The translations under genes were made by a program, and so were the position numbers. Below the pieces are notes generated by a model. That model was given only the letters and a program-made list of their open reading frames with translations. It ran no database searches and was not told where the DNA came from. From a virus, in the IMG/VR virus record IMGVR_UViG_3300035034_000707, positions 21,130-85,129 of that record: 64,000 nt of DNA; one strand, 5' to 3'. Within the stretch, counting starts at the first letter, position 1. Each line of letters begins with the position of its first letter. Shown piece after piece: positions 49,388-56,997 of the stretch.

Positions 49388-51378
49388 TGGCGGACAATAA
49401 CGATACCGGACGGCCAGAAGGCCGCGTGATAACCGGACAGCAACAGAGCATCTTCAAGACGACCTCGGGCGGACGGTCTGACTATGGCGGGCTGATTATC
49501 TCTGCCCTTACCGGGAAGTCCCAAGAGGACCTGATAGCCGAACTGGAAAAGCGGGATGCCTACTCAGCCAAGAAGCTGCGCAAAGAGTTGGCCGAAGGCG
49601 GCGAAGTCATGGCAACCCTGTTGGATGCAGAAGACCAGTTCTTTCAAGACTACCTGCGTATCACGGGGGGTCCCTCTCTGCTGGCCCCACCTATCGCACC
49701 GGAACGTCTCGAAAGGCTGGTTTCAGAGAACAACGCGCTGGAACCCTGCATCGCCGCTATGACGACGAATGTGTCCTGCACGGGCGCTGATATTATGCCA
49801 ATCGAAGGCTCGGAAGCCGAACTGACTGAGGATGAAAAAACAGAGCGCAGGCATATCCGGGAATTCTTTGAAGAGGCCGCGCCCCGCAAGTCATTCCTCC
49901 GGGTCCGCAAAGAACTCCGCCGGGACCTGCATACGACCGGAAACAGTTATATGGTTGTAGAGCGCACGATAACCGGGGAACTGGCTTTCGTGCGCCGCGC
50001 TCCGGCAAAGTCGATGCGTATGATTGTACTGGACGGGGCGGTGCCCGTTACTGTTACCGTGCGGCGGAACGGGGAACTTCGGGAACTGACCACGACGCGG
50101 GCGGAACGCCGGTTCGTCCAGAAGGTTGGAAACAAGCTGGTCTACTACAAAGAGTATGGCTCGGAACGGGACCTAAACCGGGTCACTGGCGAATGGGCAA
50201 AGGAAGGCGAACGCCTTGCGCCTAACAAGCGCGCTCACGAAATCCTGCATGACAAAGATATTGACGATGTGCGCAGCCCCTACGGTATGCCTCGGTGGAT
50301 CACGCAACTCCCATCGGTCCTTGGGTCGCGTATGGCGGAAGAGCACAATCTAGCGTTCTTTCAAGCGGGCGGCGTACCCCCCGTTATGCTATTCATTACC
50401 GGGGGCCTCGTGTCAGCAGAAGTGGCGAAAGCCATCAACGGCTATCTATCAGGCGGATCGAAAGATAAGCAGCGTGGCGTAGCCGTGGAAATCCCGTCCT
50501 CCGGGGATATTAACAGCGAACGCCCCGCGTCAGTCACGACTGAAAAGTTTGGAGCGAACGAAGCTGATAGCACCTTTGAAGTTTATGATGAACGAAACGA
50601 AATGCGCATCCGCCGTGCATTTCGACTGCCCGGCATCTTCCTCGGCATGAGCGACAATTACAACTTCGCTACTGCTCACGCATCCTATGTTGTTGCAGAG
50701 GCGCAGGTGTTCGCCCCTGAGCGCGATGAGGAAGACGAACGCATAAACATGACAATCATGCGAGAAATCGACCCATCAGGTAAATGGCGCTTGGTATCGA
50801 ACCCGCTATCTGTTCAGGACGTGAACCTTCAACTTCGCGCCCTTCAAATGCTGTCTACTGTCCGGGGCATCGGTCTGGCTGATCTTGTAGGGGGTATCTC
50901 CAAAGTCGCAGGCTTGGACATCGAAATCCATGAAGACTTTGAAGAGGACGTCATAGGGGCCTCTGCCCCCGGGGTCCCTCCGACCGGGGAACCTACCACA
51001 GAGGCCCCAGAGGGGGGGCAGGAGGCCGGTAACGGTGACACACCCGCCCCGCCTACCGGGGAAGGCGAACCCCCCGCCCCCGGCGTCACAAGCACCGTCA
51101 GGAACCAAGCCATTGTGTTAGCCGCCCGCATCGCTAGGTCTATCCGGGACTATGAGGACACCGAAGACCGGGACTATATGGCCGACCTGATCAAACTTGA
51201 AAGTGCCTATGACCATTTGCCTCCGGGCGGGCAGGACCTCGTGAACAAGGCGCTTGGTCCCCTCATGTTCAATTCGCCCTTCCTAGCCGACGCCGCTATG
51301 GGCGAAATCGCGGCTGGATATGCCAAGGCGGCGTTCAATGCCGCTCGTGTTCAAACAATACTGGAGACTGCTGAATGA
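49387..51378 (+). CDS. Portal protein
   Basis: 663 residues, ATG overlapping the polymerase stop. After an N-terminal extension, LERLVSENNALEPCIAAMTTNVSCTGADI, FLRVRKELRRDLHTTGNSYMVVERT and HEILHDKDIDDVRSPYGMPRWI are typical of PBSX-type portals. MRIRRAFRLPGIFLGMSDNYNFATAHASYVVAEAQVFAPERDEEDERIN (about 402-450) is the conserved wing/stem end. The C-terminal 150 residues have a Pro/Gly/Glu-rich linker and a helical tail. Forms the dodecameric DNA entry channel. Confidence 0.85.
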   Translation: MADNNDTGRPEGRVITGQQQSIFKTTSGGRSDYGGLIISALTGKSQEDLIAELEKRDAYSAKKLRKELAEGGEVMATLLDAEDQFFQDYLRITGGPSLLAPPIAPERLERLVSENNALEPCIAAMTTNVSCTGADIMPIEGSEAELTEDEKTERRHIREFFEEAAPRKSFLRVRKELRRDLHTTGNSYMVVERTITGELAFVRRAPAKSMRMIVLDGAVPVTVTVRRNGELRELTTTRAERRFVQKVGNKLVYYKEYGSERDLNRVTGEWAKEGERLAPNKRAHEILHDKDIDDVRSPYGMPRWITQLPSVLGSRMAEEHNLAFFQAGGVPPVMLFITGGLVSAEVAKAINGYLSGGSKDKQRGVAVEIPSSGDINSERPASVTTEKFGANEADSTFEVYDERNEMRIRRAFRLPGIFLGMSDNYNFATAHASYVVAEAQVFAPERDEEDERINMTIMREIDPSGKWRLVSNPLSVQDVNLQLRALQMLSTVRGIGLADLVGGISKVAGLDIEIHEDFEEDVIGASAPGVPPTGEPTTEAPEGGQEAGNGDTPAPPTGEGEPPAPGVTSTVRNQAIVLAARIARSIRDYEDTEDRDYMADLIKLESAYDHLPPGGQDLVNKALGPLMFNSPFLADAAMGEIAAGYAKAAFNAARVQTILETAE

Positions 51379-51839
51379 CCATATTTGTAGACAGTGCACA
51401 AATCCCGTTGGGTCGGATGAAAATGGCCCATATGGTTGCGGATACCACCGAAGAACTGGAGGCTATCGCCCTCAAGATAGGACTGGACCCCAAGCACATT
51501 GAGTACCGGGGCCTGCCCAATGAGCATGTCAATGTCAGTCAGGCGTACCGGACCAAGGCGCTGAAAGCTGGGGCGGTTGAAATGGATAGTCGGGGGCTGG
51601 TCAAGATCATCCAGCATAAACGGAAAAACGAACCAGCACCGGGCATCCTCTTGGATCACTCCGACGCCTCTGATACCCCGGCAGATTACTCCGCCGAAGC
51701 GGCAACAGAAGATACAACAGAAGAGGACGATGATGAAGGCGCGACTGGTTTCGCTGCTGACCCCGCACCCCCAAAACGAGGCGGCGTTGCTTTCATAGGG
51801 GCCTACCCTACTCCGAGTAAGAATACAGACGACGAATGA
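51375..51839 (+). CDS. DUF4031-family protein
   Basis: 154 residues. TIFVDSAQIPLGRMKMAHMVADTTEELEAIALKIGL near 2-37, then HIEYRGLPNEHVNVSQAYRTKALKAGAVEM, match the DUF4031 pattern (short His-rich proteins starting with a V-D strand, common in phages and actinobacteria). Function of the family is unknown. The last 70 residues are an acidic low-complexity tail (TTEEDDDEGATG). It lies between portal and head-morphogenesis genes with 4-bp overlaps. Confidence 0.68.
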   Translation: MTIFVDSAQIPLGRMKMAHMVADTTEELEAIALKIGLDPKHIEYRGLPNEHVNVSQAYRTKALKAGAVEMDSRGLVKIIQHKRKNEPAPGILLDHSDASDTPADYSAEAATEDTTEEDDDEGATGFAADPAPPKRGGVAFIGAYPTPSKNTDDE

Positions 51840-53449
51840 AACCGATCAGTGCAGCCGATATTAGCGAAAGTGCTCAGGCGCTTTCTGGAGGGCTTTCAGC
51901 TACCGTTACCCGGGCCGTAGCCGCCGATCTATCCGTTGCCATAAAAGCCATATCAGCCCACATTAAAGCCGGGCGCTTTGAAGAGGCCAAGGCGGATGCT
52001 CGTGATCTTACGTTCACTGAGGGCTTGGCTAAATCCGAAAAGGCTATTCGGAAATTCATGCGAGCGACGGCGCTAACCGGTGCGGGCGCGGTGGATAGCC
52101 CCAGCATCTCTGTCATGGCGAACGGTGGGGGGTTCCCTTTCGAAGTGGACAAGAGCGCGGTTCGGCTCACGCAGAATATGGTCGCCCACATACTGACGCG
52201 GGATACCCGGCGGCGGGTTCTTGCGTTAATCAGCCGGGCGGAACGGTTTCAGAAAGCCTCTGACCCCATCGACCCTGACCAACTGGCGAAGGATATCAAC
52301 CGCTATATGCGGGGCGAAATTCGCCGGGTTGTGGACGTGTCAGCGAACATCGTGGGGACGCGCGTATCGGCTTATGGCATGTATTATGAGGCCCGGGCGC
52401 GCGGCATTACCCGGTATCGTCTTGACGCCATAGTGGACGACCGAACCACGGATATATGCCGGGAACTGAATGGCCGCACCTTTTCTATCGAAGAGGCCTT
52501 TACCAAGACGGCCACCCTCCTGTCTGAAACTGATCCGACGAAGCAAAAGGCAATGGCCCCCTTCCCGGAACTGGACAATATCAGGGGCATGACGGATGGG
52601 CAGATACAGGCAGCAGGGCATGATACTCCGCCCTTTCACTTCCTATGCCGCACCGTGGTAACGATGATAGATACTCAGGTTGAGTACGATCCTGTTCCAG
52701 AATTCCCGACTGATCTATCAGGGATGAGAAGGGACGATGCAGACGATAGGATGGAAGCCTATACTCCGATGCTTCTTGATCTGCTGAACGCTAAAGCAGG
52801 GGCGCTATCGGTCGCTGCAAGAGGCGTGGTAACGGAAGAGGTGGGCAAACTTGATACGCTGGAAGCCTTACAGTACTACACCAAGTCTGGGTATACCGTA
52901 CTGAATGAAGCCGCCCGCCAAAATACCCTACCAAACACAGCTACGGCGGGGTATATGACGTTGATTGATCAGGCGTTTAAGGACATAGCACCCCTCAGTG
53001 ACCCCGTGTTCGTCTACCGTGGGGTATCCAACAGCACTGGAAATAAGCTGGAAATCGGCAAAGTGTTTCAGGATGATGGGTTCGCCTCTACGACCATAAA
53101 CCCGGGGATGGCTACCGACTGGAAAGATGCAGTCATGCAAATCCACGTGCCTTCCGGGCAGAAAGCGATACCCCTAGAGGCCATAACGAAATCCGCCAGT
53201 GAACACGAATTCTTGCTACCCCGGGGCACCCAATACCGGATCATTGGATCAGAAAACAGAATGATCAATAACCGGCTTGTTAAGGTGGTCAAGGTCGTGG
53301 TTCAGGGGCAAGGTAAGGTTCTGGATGTAAGTGATCTAGGCGTGGTCACCCTACCTGATACTGATAGCGTCGTGAAGTCTGACCGTACCCCCCAAGAGGA
53401 CAAGTATACTTATAAGATGGGCGATCTGCGTGAAGTCGCCATGGGTTGA
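51836..53449 (+). CDS. Mu F-like minor head protein fused to an ADP-ribosyltransferase-like domain
   Basis: 537 residues. Residues about 150-285 (TRVSAYGMYYEARARGITRYRLDAIVDDRTTDICRELNGRTF, then PPFHFLCRTVVTM) are the Mu gpF/SPP1 gp7-like head-morphogenesis domain. Residues about 330-510 resemble a mono-ADP-ribosyltransferase: DPVFVYRGVSN with the Arg near 394, DDGFASTTI near 413 (the STS-like strand), and SASEHEFLLPRGTQYRI near 454, with E-H-E as the ExE catalytic pair. The protein could be packaged in the head and injected to modify host targets. Confidence 0.78.
   Translation: MKPISAADISESAQALSGGLSATVTRAVAADLSVAIKAISAHIKAGRFEEAKADARDLTFTEGLAKSEKAIRKFMRATALTGAGAVDSPSISVMANGGGFPFEVDKSAVRLTQNMVAHILTRDTRRRVLALISRAERFQKASDPIDPDQLAKDINRYMRGEIRRVVDVSANIVGTRVSAYGMYYEARARGITRYRLDAIVDDRTTDICRELNGRTFSIEEAFTKTATLLSETDPTKQKAMAPFPELDNIRGMTDGQIQAAGHDTPPFHFLCRTVVTMIDTQVEYDPVPEFPTDLSGMRRDDADDRMEAYTPMLLDLLNAKAGALSVAARGVVTEEVGKLDTLEALQYYTKSGYTVLNEAARQNTLPNTATAGYMTLIDQAFKDIAPLSDPVFVYRGVSNSTGNKLEIGKVFQDDGFASTTINPGMATDWKDAVMQIHVPSGQKAIPLEAITKSASEHEFLLPRGTQYRIIGSENRMINNRLVKVVKVVVQGQGKVLDVSDLGVVTLPDTDSVVKSDRTPQEDKYTYKMGDLREVAMG
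52002..52017 (+). repeat. Dispersed 16-bp palindromic element (intragenic)
   Basis: GTGATCTTACGTTCAC near the 5' end of the Mu F-like gene. Confidence 0.65.
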
Positions 53450-53474
53450 CAAACGGATATAAAGGGTTTACGAT
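53446..53474 (+). promoter_or_regulatory. Promoter
   Basis: TTGACA at 53446 overlaps the stop of the Mu F-like gene; AAC, 17-bp spacer, TACGAT at 53469. Confidence 0.65.
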
Positions 53475-53480
53475 ACCGGT

Positions 53481-53609
53481 ATGAAAAAGAGCATAAAACC
53501 CAAAGAGACACCCCCCAATAAGTCGAAGTTCTGTTACGACGATGGGGACCTGCGAGAAGTCCCCGTGCCTAAGGCTATCCCGGTTGACAAACCCGTCTCC
53601 GGTTCCTAG
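53481..53609 (+). CDS. Small ORF resembling the end of the preceding gene
   Basis: 42 residues from ATG 53481. Its middle, KFCYDDGDLREVPVP, repeats the C-terminal tail of the Mu F-like protein (KYTYKMGDLREVAMG). Both copies are followed by a TTGACA promoter, so the segment looks like a local duplication. The ribosome binding site is poor. It could be a short peptide or a remnant. Confidence 0.35.
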   Translation: MKKSIKPKETPPNKSKFCYDDGDLREVPVPKAIPVDKPVSGS

Positions 53610-53612
53610 GCT
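53584..53612 (+). promoter_or_regulatory. Promoter
   Basis: TTGACA at 53584, AAC, 17-bp spacer, TAGGCT at 53607; then GATCACCCACC and TTGGAGG before ATG 53645. Confidence 0.75.
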
Positions 53613-53644
53613 CAGGGATCACCCACCCCCCTTGGAGGCTACCC

Positions 53645-53950
53645 ATGTTTCAAAAGAACGATGAAGACGAAGCCCTTATTGTAGAGCGCGGCGTCTATAA
53701 GCCCGTGGAAGTTTACACCGGCCCAGAAGACGGCTTGTATGTCAAAGCGAAGGGTGGCTTCGTGCGGATCAAGAAAGATGGTTCCACGTCCAGCATAAAC
53801 GTCCGCCTGACACTCCTGCACCGGGAAGGCCCATTATTTACCGATCAGTTTGGACGCCTTACGGCTATCGGGGGCGGGAAGCGCAAACCTGTTATGATAA
53901 CCTCGGATGAGTCTGGGGCGCTCAAGTTGGAGGGACCGAAAAATGACTGA
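53645..53950 (+). CDS. Hypothetical protein
   Basis: 101 residues, strong TTGGAGG ribosome binding site. Predominantly beta-strand-like (VYKPVEVYTGPEDGLYVKAKGGFVRIKKDGSTSSINVRLTLL), perhaps a small SH3- or OB-like barrel. Overlaps the next gene by 8 bp. No family recognised. Confidence 0.7.
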   Translation: MFQKNDEDEALIVERGVYKPVEVYTGPEDGLYVKAKGGFVRIKKDGSTSSINVRLTLLHREGPLFTDQFGRLTAIGGGKRKPVMITSDESGALKLEGPKND

Positions 53951-54467
53951 TCCGTATGTTGAACGGGTAACCCGTCAGAAGGCCCGCACAGAGCGCTTTG
54001 ACCGCCTCGCGGCGATGGTTACCGAAGCCGGGCTAGATACCCCTCGCCTTGGCCCGCAGGACGACGCTGGGGGGTATCTGATGGTCAAAGGCCTTCGCAC
54101 CCAACACCTCCACGCCCTGACCCCAAAGCTGGTAGAGGCTAACCCGGACCTTCGGGGCCTGATAGAGAAACGGGACGCTATACTGCTGGACAGTAACTGG
54201 CCCATACCATGGCCTGACATAGGAAACTGGTCTTACACCAATGACAGGGACGATGATGGCGACCGCTACATCTATGAGCACTACGCCCATAACTCCGAGA
54301 CCGGGGAGTGGCGTGACATTGACGCCAGCAGCAATACCCCCTTTCTGGATACCACGGAATTTCAGTTGCACACCCTGCTTAGGTTTCCGACGCGGGTAGA
54401 AATCGGCCTTCATAATCCGATCAGGTTGGAGAACCTAAACAAAAAGATATTTGGGCCGCTGGGGTAA
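53943..54467 (+). CDS. Hypothetical protein
   Basis: 174 residues from ATG 53943. Basic N-terminal helix (VERVTRQKARTERFDRLAAMV), then a middle region with a DRDDDGDRYIYEHYAH segment rich in acidic and aromatic residues. No recognised family. Last gene of a two-gene unit. Confidence 0.66.
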   Translation: MTDPYVERVTRQKARTERFDRLAAMVTEAGLDTPRLGPQDDAGGYLMVKGLRTQHLHALTPKLVEANPDLRGLIEKRDAILLDSNWPIPWPDIGNWSYTNDRDDDGDRYIYEHYAHNSETGEWRDIDASSNTPFLDTTEFQLHTLLRFPTRVEIGLHNPIRLENLNKKIFGPLG

Positions 54468-54479
54468 GCATAAGCCTAG

Positions 54480-54508
54480 TTGACTAACTACCTCCGGGGG
54501 GATAGGTT
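54480..54508 (+). promoter_or_regulatory. Promoter
   Basis: TTGACT at 54480, AAC, 17-bp spacer, TAGGTT at 54503; then CTACCACAACC. Confidence 0.82.
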
Positions 54509-54544
54509 AGACCCCTACCACAACCATCAAAAAGGAATACTGAA

Positions 54545-54859
54545 ATGGGAAAACTACGCAACGCTAAAACAGACGTTGGCGCTATGGCGCAATACCTCGC
54601 ACGAAAATGCGTGATCCATTCGCCGCAAGCAGAACTGGACCTTGACGCCAAGGCCAAGAAGACCGCGCCGCGCTTCGGCAAGAGCGATATTCACGAGGGG
54701 TCCAAAGTCCACATGCTGAAAAAGCGGGGCGCGGCAAAGGATGAAGAGCCGAATGAGTTTGTCGCCATGTCCCCTACGGGCCGCGCGATCAAGGTTACCG
54801 TTGAAGAGATTGACCCCACAGAAATCAGTGAAGACCTCTTCGCCAAGGTCGGCTCCTAA
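54545..54859 (+). CDS. Hypothetical protein
   Basis: 104 residues, own promoter. Strongly basic in the first 60 residues (KLRNAKTDVGAMAQYLARKCVIHSPQAELDLDAKAKKTAPRFGKSDIHEGSKVHMLKKRG), then a small acidic C-terminal part. Could bind nucleic acid. No family recognised. Confidence 0.68.
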   Translation: MGKLRNAKTDVGAMAQYLARKCVIHSPQAELDLDAKAKKTAPRFGKSDIHEGSKVHMLKKRGAAKDEEPNEFVAMSPTGRAIKVTVEEIDPTEISEDLFAKVGS

Positions 54860-54863
54860 GCCA

Positions 54864-54930
54864 CCACAGGGGGTAGGTGCTTTCGCGTCCCTACCTACCC
54901 CCTACCAATCCCCTACCACCCCCCTACCTG
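54864..54930 (+). repeat. CCCCTACC-type short repeats
   Basis: The gap after the 54545 gene holds several imperfect copies of CCCCTACC/CCCTACC on one strand. A possible hairpin involves GGTAGG and CCTACC around 54870-54895. Role unknown; may include a weak terminator. Confidence 0.55.
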
Positions 54931-54949
54931 CCCGATCACACAGGCTGAG

Positions 54950-54965
54950 TGAACGTAAGATCACC
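54950..54965 (-). promoter_or_regulatory. 16-bp palindromic element 5 bp upstream of a weak -35
   Basis: GTGAACGTAAGATCAC, reverse complement of the 40940 and 52002 copies. Confidence 0.68.
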
Positions 54966-54970
54966 GGATG

Positions 54971-54999
54971 TTCCTAGAGGGGGGAAGTCTGCTATGATA
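54971..54999 (+). promoter_or_regulatory. Possible promoter with poor -35
   Basis: TATGAT at 54994 is a good -10; at 17 bp upstream the -35 is only GTTCCT. The 16-bp element lies 5 bp upstream, which would fit an activator-dependent promoter. Confidence 0.42.
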
Positions 55000-55031
55000 G
55001 CCCGGCACTGTAACCCCGAAAGGAAAAAATT

Positions 55032-55298
55032 ATGCCCAACAAATATGAAGCGATGGTTGTTGCCACCAAGCGGGTATCTGTCCTCACACACCCTGACTCG
55101 GGCAGAAAGCGCCCCAAAGGTCTTGAAGTCTGGGAAGTTGAAACGGATGGCCTCGGGAACTTCGAAACCAAGGTGGAAATCTCTGCCACCATCAATCACG
55201 TGAAAGACCCGGACAGACGGCAAGAGAGGGTCCGGGCACTGGTGATTAAGGAAACCCTACCTCGGATCAAGGAAGCGGCTCTGGCCCATTCCGGTTGA
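55032..55298 (+). CDS. Hypothetical protein
   Basis: 88 residues, ribosome binding site GAAAGGA. Compact alpha/beta composition ending in a helix (RQERVRALVIKETLPRIKEAALAHSG). Followed by a terminator that also serves the convergent minus-strand gene. No family recognised. Confidence 0.7.
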   Translation: MPNKYEAMVVATKRVSVLTHPDSGRKRPKGLEVWEVETDGLGNFETKVEISATINHVKDPDRRQERVRALVIKETLPRIKEAALAHSG

Positions 55299-55305
55299 TC
55301 ACGCG

Positions 55306-55340
55306 AAGAAAAGCCCCCGCCAGTCGCCCGGCGAGGGTTC
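55306..55340. terminator. Bidirectional terminator
   Basis: Stem CCCCCGCC 55314-55321 with GGCGAGGG 55330-55337 (one wobble or mismatch). On the minus strand the stem is followed by a CTTTTC tract; on the plus strand by TTCGTTGTT. It lies between convergent genes. Confidence 0.7.
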
Positions 55341-55344
55341 GTTG

Positions 55345-55617
55345 TTATGCCTTCGGCTTAGGCCGTTGGACCTTCACGACCTCAAGGAATTCGTCGTCTT
55401 CGAAGCTGGTGGTTCCAGCGTCCCGATAGACCGCGACTTCGATGCCCTTCTTGAGCGCCGCCTTGATATCGAAGAGGCTGGACCAATCCGCTTTGAGTTG
55501 CTGGACCAATCCGTCAAGTGCGTCCTCTTGGCTCTTGTGCGAACGGCTGTAGCAGCCGCCTCCCCCGATAGATATTCTGGCGAGATACGCGCCCTTCCAT
55601 TTCGGTGTAGTGCTCAT
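55345..55617 (-). CDS. Hypothetical protein, the only minus-strand gene in the window
   Basis: 90 residues. Chosen over the plus-strand reading because it has a complete expression unit on the minus strand: promoter TTGACG/TATACT with a 17-bp spacer at 55699-55727, ribosome binding site TTGGAGACT before ATG, and a terminator after the stop. The protein starts with a beta-like stretch (YLARISIGGGGCYSRSHKSQEDALDGLVQQL), then a helix and an acidic C-terminal strand. It may be a small alpha/beta protein of the DUF-type found in phages. No DNA-binding motif is evident. Confidence 0.78.
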   Translation of the reverse strand: MSTTPKWKGAYLARISIGGGGCYSRSHKSQEDALDGLVQQLKADWSSLFDIKAALKKGIEVAVYRDAGTTSFEDDEFLEVVKVQRPKPKA

Positions 55618-55698
55618 AATCAGTCTCCAAGGTTTGAGGTTTGATGGTGGGTTCTAACGATGTCAAAGAGCGCGCCGGGCTGTTCCCGGTCTGGATAC

Positions 55699-55727
55699 AG
55701 TATAGCACACTTCACCCCGTTCGTCAA
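55699..55727 (-). promoter_or_regulatory. Promoter of the minus-strand gene
   Basis: Read on the minus strand: TTGACG, AAC, 17-bp spacer, TATACT. Confidence 0.8.
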
Positions 55728-55732
55728 CCCTA

Positions 55733-55748
55733 GTGATCTTAGGTGCAC
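55733..55748 (+). promoter_or_regulatory. 16-bp palindromic element between divergent promoters
   Basis: GTGATCTTAGGTGCAC, 5 bp upstream of the minus-strand -35 and about 60 bp upstream of the plus-strand -35. Confidence 0.72.
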
Positions 55749-55810
55749 TCGGGGGCTGACCCTCTACTGACCCTTAAACCCCTTAGAGAGCAGAAAGTTT
55801 GAAATAGGGG

Positions 55811-55839
55811 TTGACTAACGGTTTGAAGGTCGATAGGTA
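55811..55839 (+). promoter_or_regulatory. Promoter
   Basis: TTGACT at 55811, AAC, 17-bp spacer, TAGGTA at 55834; then ACACCACAACC and CTTGGAGA. Confidence 0.82.
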
Positions 55840-55879
55840 TTAGGGACACCACAACCGAAACTCTTGGAGATTACCGATC

Positions 55880-56125
55880 ATGTTTATCAACCCGATCAAA
55901 ACCGCAGACTATATTCAAGTCGGATGCACCGACGCGGGCTATTTTATCCACGCGACCGGCAGCAACGGCAACGTCGATATCCCCTGCGGCACGGCGGATA
56001 TTGCAGCGGGAATTCTCGCGGCCAACTTCGTGCAGCACTTCGACTATCACGACAGCCTCTTCAACGACGCGGATGAAACGCTGAATTTTCATCGGGCCTG
56101 CCGCGCTATCGGTTTCGAGATTTGA
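55880..56125 (+). CDS. Hypothetical protein
   Basis: 81 residues beginning MFINPIKTADYIQVGCTDAGYF. Small alpha/beta protein, acidic, with two cysteines in the first half. First gene of a three-gene unit of very small proteins. No family recognised. Confidence 0.7.
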   Translation: MFINPIKTADYIQVGCTDAGYFIHATGSNGNVDIPCGTADIAAGILAANFVQHFDYHDSLFNDADETLNFHRACRAIGFEI

Positions 56126-56136
56126 AAGGAAATATC

Positions 56137-56319
56137 ATGTTTATCAATATCACAGCTACCCGCTTGGAAGAACTCCTGAAAGCCGCATATCTGGATGGGC
56201 TAGATGATGGCGCTTGCGAGGCTTACGTCAAGGGCACCGACAAGGTTTGGAAGGAAAGCGTTACTGCGGATCAGCTAGACGCACTCAAACAGCGGGTTCG
56301 GGACGGGGGCCAGCCGTGA
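56137..56319 (+). CDS. Hypothetical small protein
   Basis: 60 residues from ATG 56137 with GAAAGGA upstream. Starts MFINI, the same first codons as the gene before it. Helical, with acidic LDGLDDGACEAYVKG in the middle. No family recognised. Confidence 0.66.
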   Translation: MFINITATRLEELLKAAYLDGLDDGACEAYVKGTDKVWKESVTADQLDALKQRVRDGGQP

Positions 56320-56528
56320 TCATATACGCTTATTACAATGAAGGCACCCCGTCTGGGATGGCCGCTTTTACCTCCGCCCGGAAGGCCCGTGCTCACCGCG
56401 CCAAGAACTACCCCCGGAACCTTCGCCCAGAACTATTCCGCATCGACATTGGAGACCTTGACAAGGTTAAGGCCTGCGCGCTGCTCAACCAGAAAGACTT
56501 CGCCATTGAGATAACCGATATCAAGTAA
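56316..56528 (+). CDS. Hypothetical small protein
   Basis: 70 residues from GTG 56316, overlapping the previous stop by 4 bp. Start IIYAYYNEGTPSGMAAFTSARKARAHRAKNYPRNLRPELFRIDIGD looks like a small fold with a central basic helix. An upstream ATG at 56214 would lie wholly inside the previous gene and is less likely. Confidence 0.64.
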   Translation: MIIYAYYNEGTPSGMAAFTSARKARAHRAKNYPRNLRPELFRIDIGDLDKVKACALLNQKDFAIEITDIK

Positions 56529-56576
56529 GGATTGTATCGGACAGCGACTTGCTCAAGCCGTTGCCCGCTACAATCC
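56529..56576 (+). repeat. Inverted repeat between the small-protein and exported-protein genes
   Basis: GGATTGTA 56529-56536 pairs with TACAATCC 56569-56576, with a 32-nt loop that can form a further small stem. Possible RNA switch, terminator without a T-run, or operator. Confidence 0.5.
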
Positions 56577-56600
56577 GTAGCGAACCAAAAAGGACTAACC

Positions 56601-56987
56601 ATGAAAAATATCATCACAACCGCAGTAGCCCTTGCAGCACTTTCAGCCCCAGCTTTCGCAGGTGGGCCCAACTTCGACCGGCAGGGCAGCGGCAACATCA
56701 AAGGCTCCGCATCCACGCTTGCAGCCTCCGCAGGCGGTAGCCTCGGCAACGGCAACAGCTTCTCAGAAGCGGGCCAGTTCGCGGGCAATACCGGGACGCT
56801 CACGTTCAGCCAAAGCCTCACTGGTAACGGTAAGCAAGGCGGGCTGACCGGCACCGTCACGAATGAGTCCTTTACCTCAGGCTTCGACCGCGCCCGGTCC
56901 AATAACAGCTCTCTGGCTGGTGCTATGCGCGGCGGGTTGGCCGGGGGCACAGGCAGCTTCTGGGGCGACGTGTCCACCGACTGGTAA
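56601..56987 (+). CDS. Exported Gly/Ser/Asn-rich protein
   Basis: 128 residues from ATG 56601 (AAGGA upstream). MKNIITTAVALAALSAPAFA is a textbook Sec signal peptide with an AFA cleavage site. The mature 108 residues are Gly, Ser, Asn and Thr-rich with repeats of the GSGNIKGSAS / GNGNSFSEAG kind. Targeted to the periplasm or beyond. Possible functions include superinfection exclusion or virion-surface decoration; none is shown. Confidence 0.72.
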   Translation: MKNIITTAVALAALSAPAFAGGPNFDRQGSGNIKGSASTLAASAGGSLGNGNSFSEAGQFAGNTGTLTFSQSLTGNGKQGGLTGTVTNESFTSGFDRARSNNSSLAGAMRGGLAGGTGSFWGDVSTDW

Positions 56988-56997
56988 GCCACCCCTC

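Larger units (their letters stand above)
55618..55879. promoter_or_regulatory. Divergent regulatory region
   Basis: No gene in these 262 bases. It holds the minus promoter (55699-55727), a 16-bp element (55733-55748), and the plus promoter (55811-55839) with its leader ACACCACAACC and CTTGGAGA. Confidence 0.75.

Noticed and set aside
55342-55644. Plus-strand ORF overlapping the minus-strand gene
   Set aside because: The minus strand has promoter, ribosome binding site and terminator; the plus ORF has none of these.
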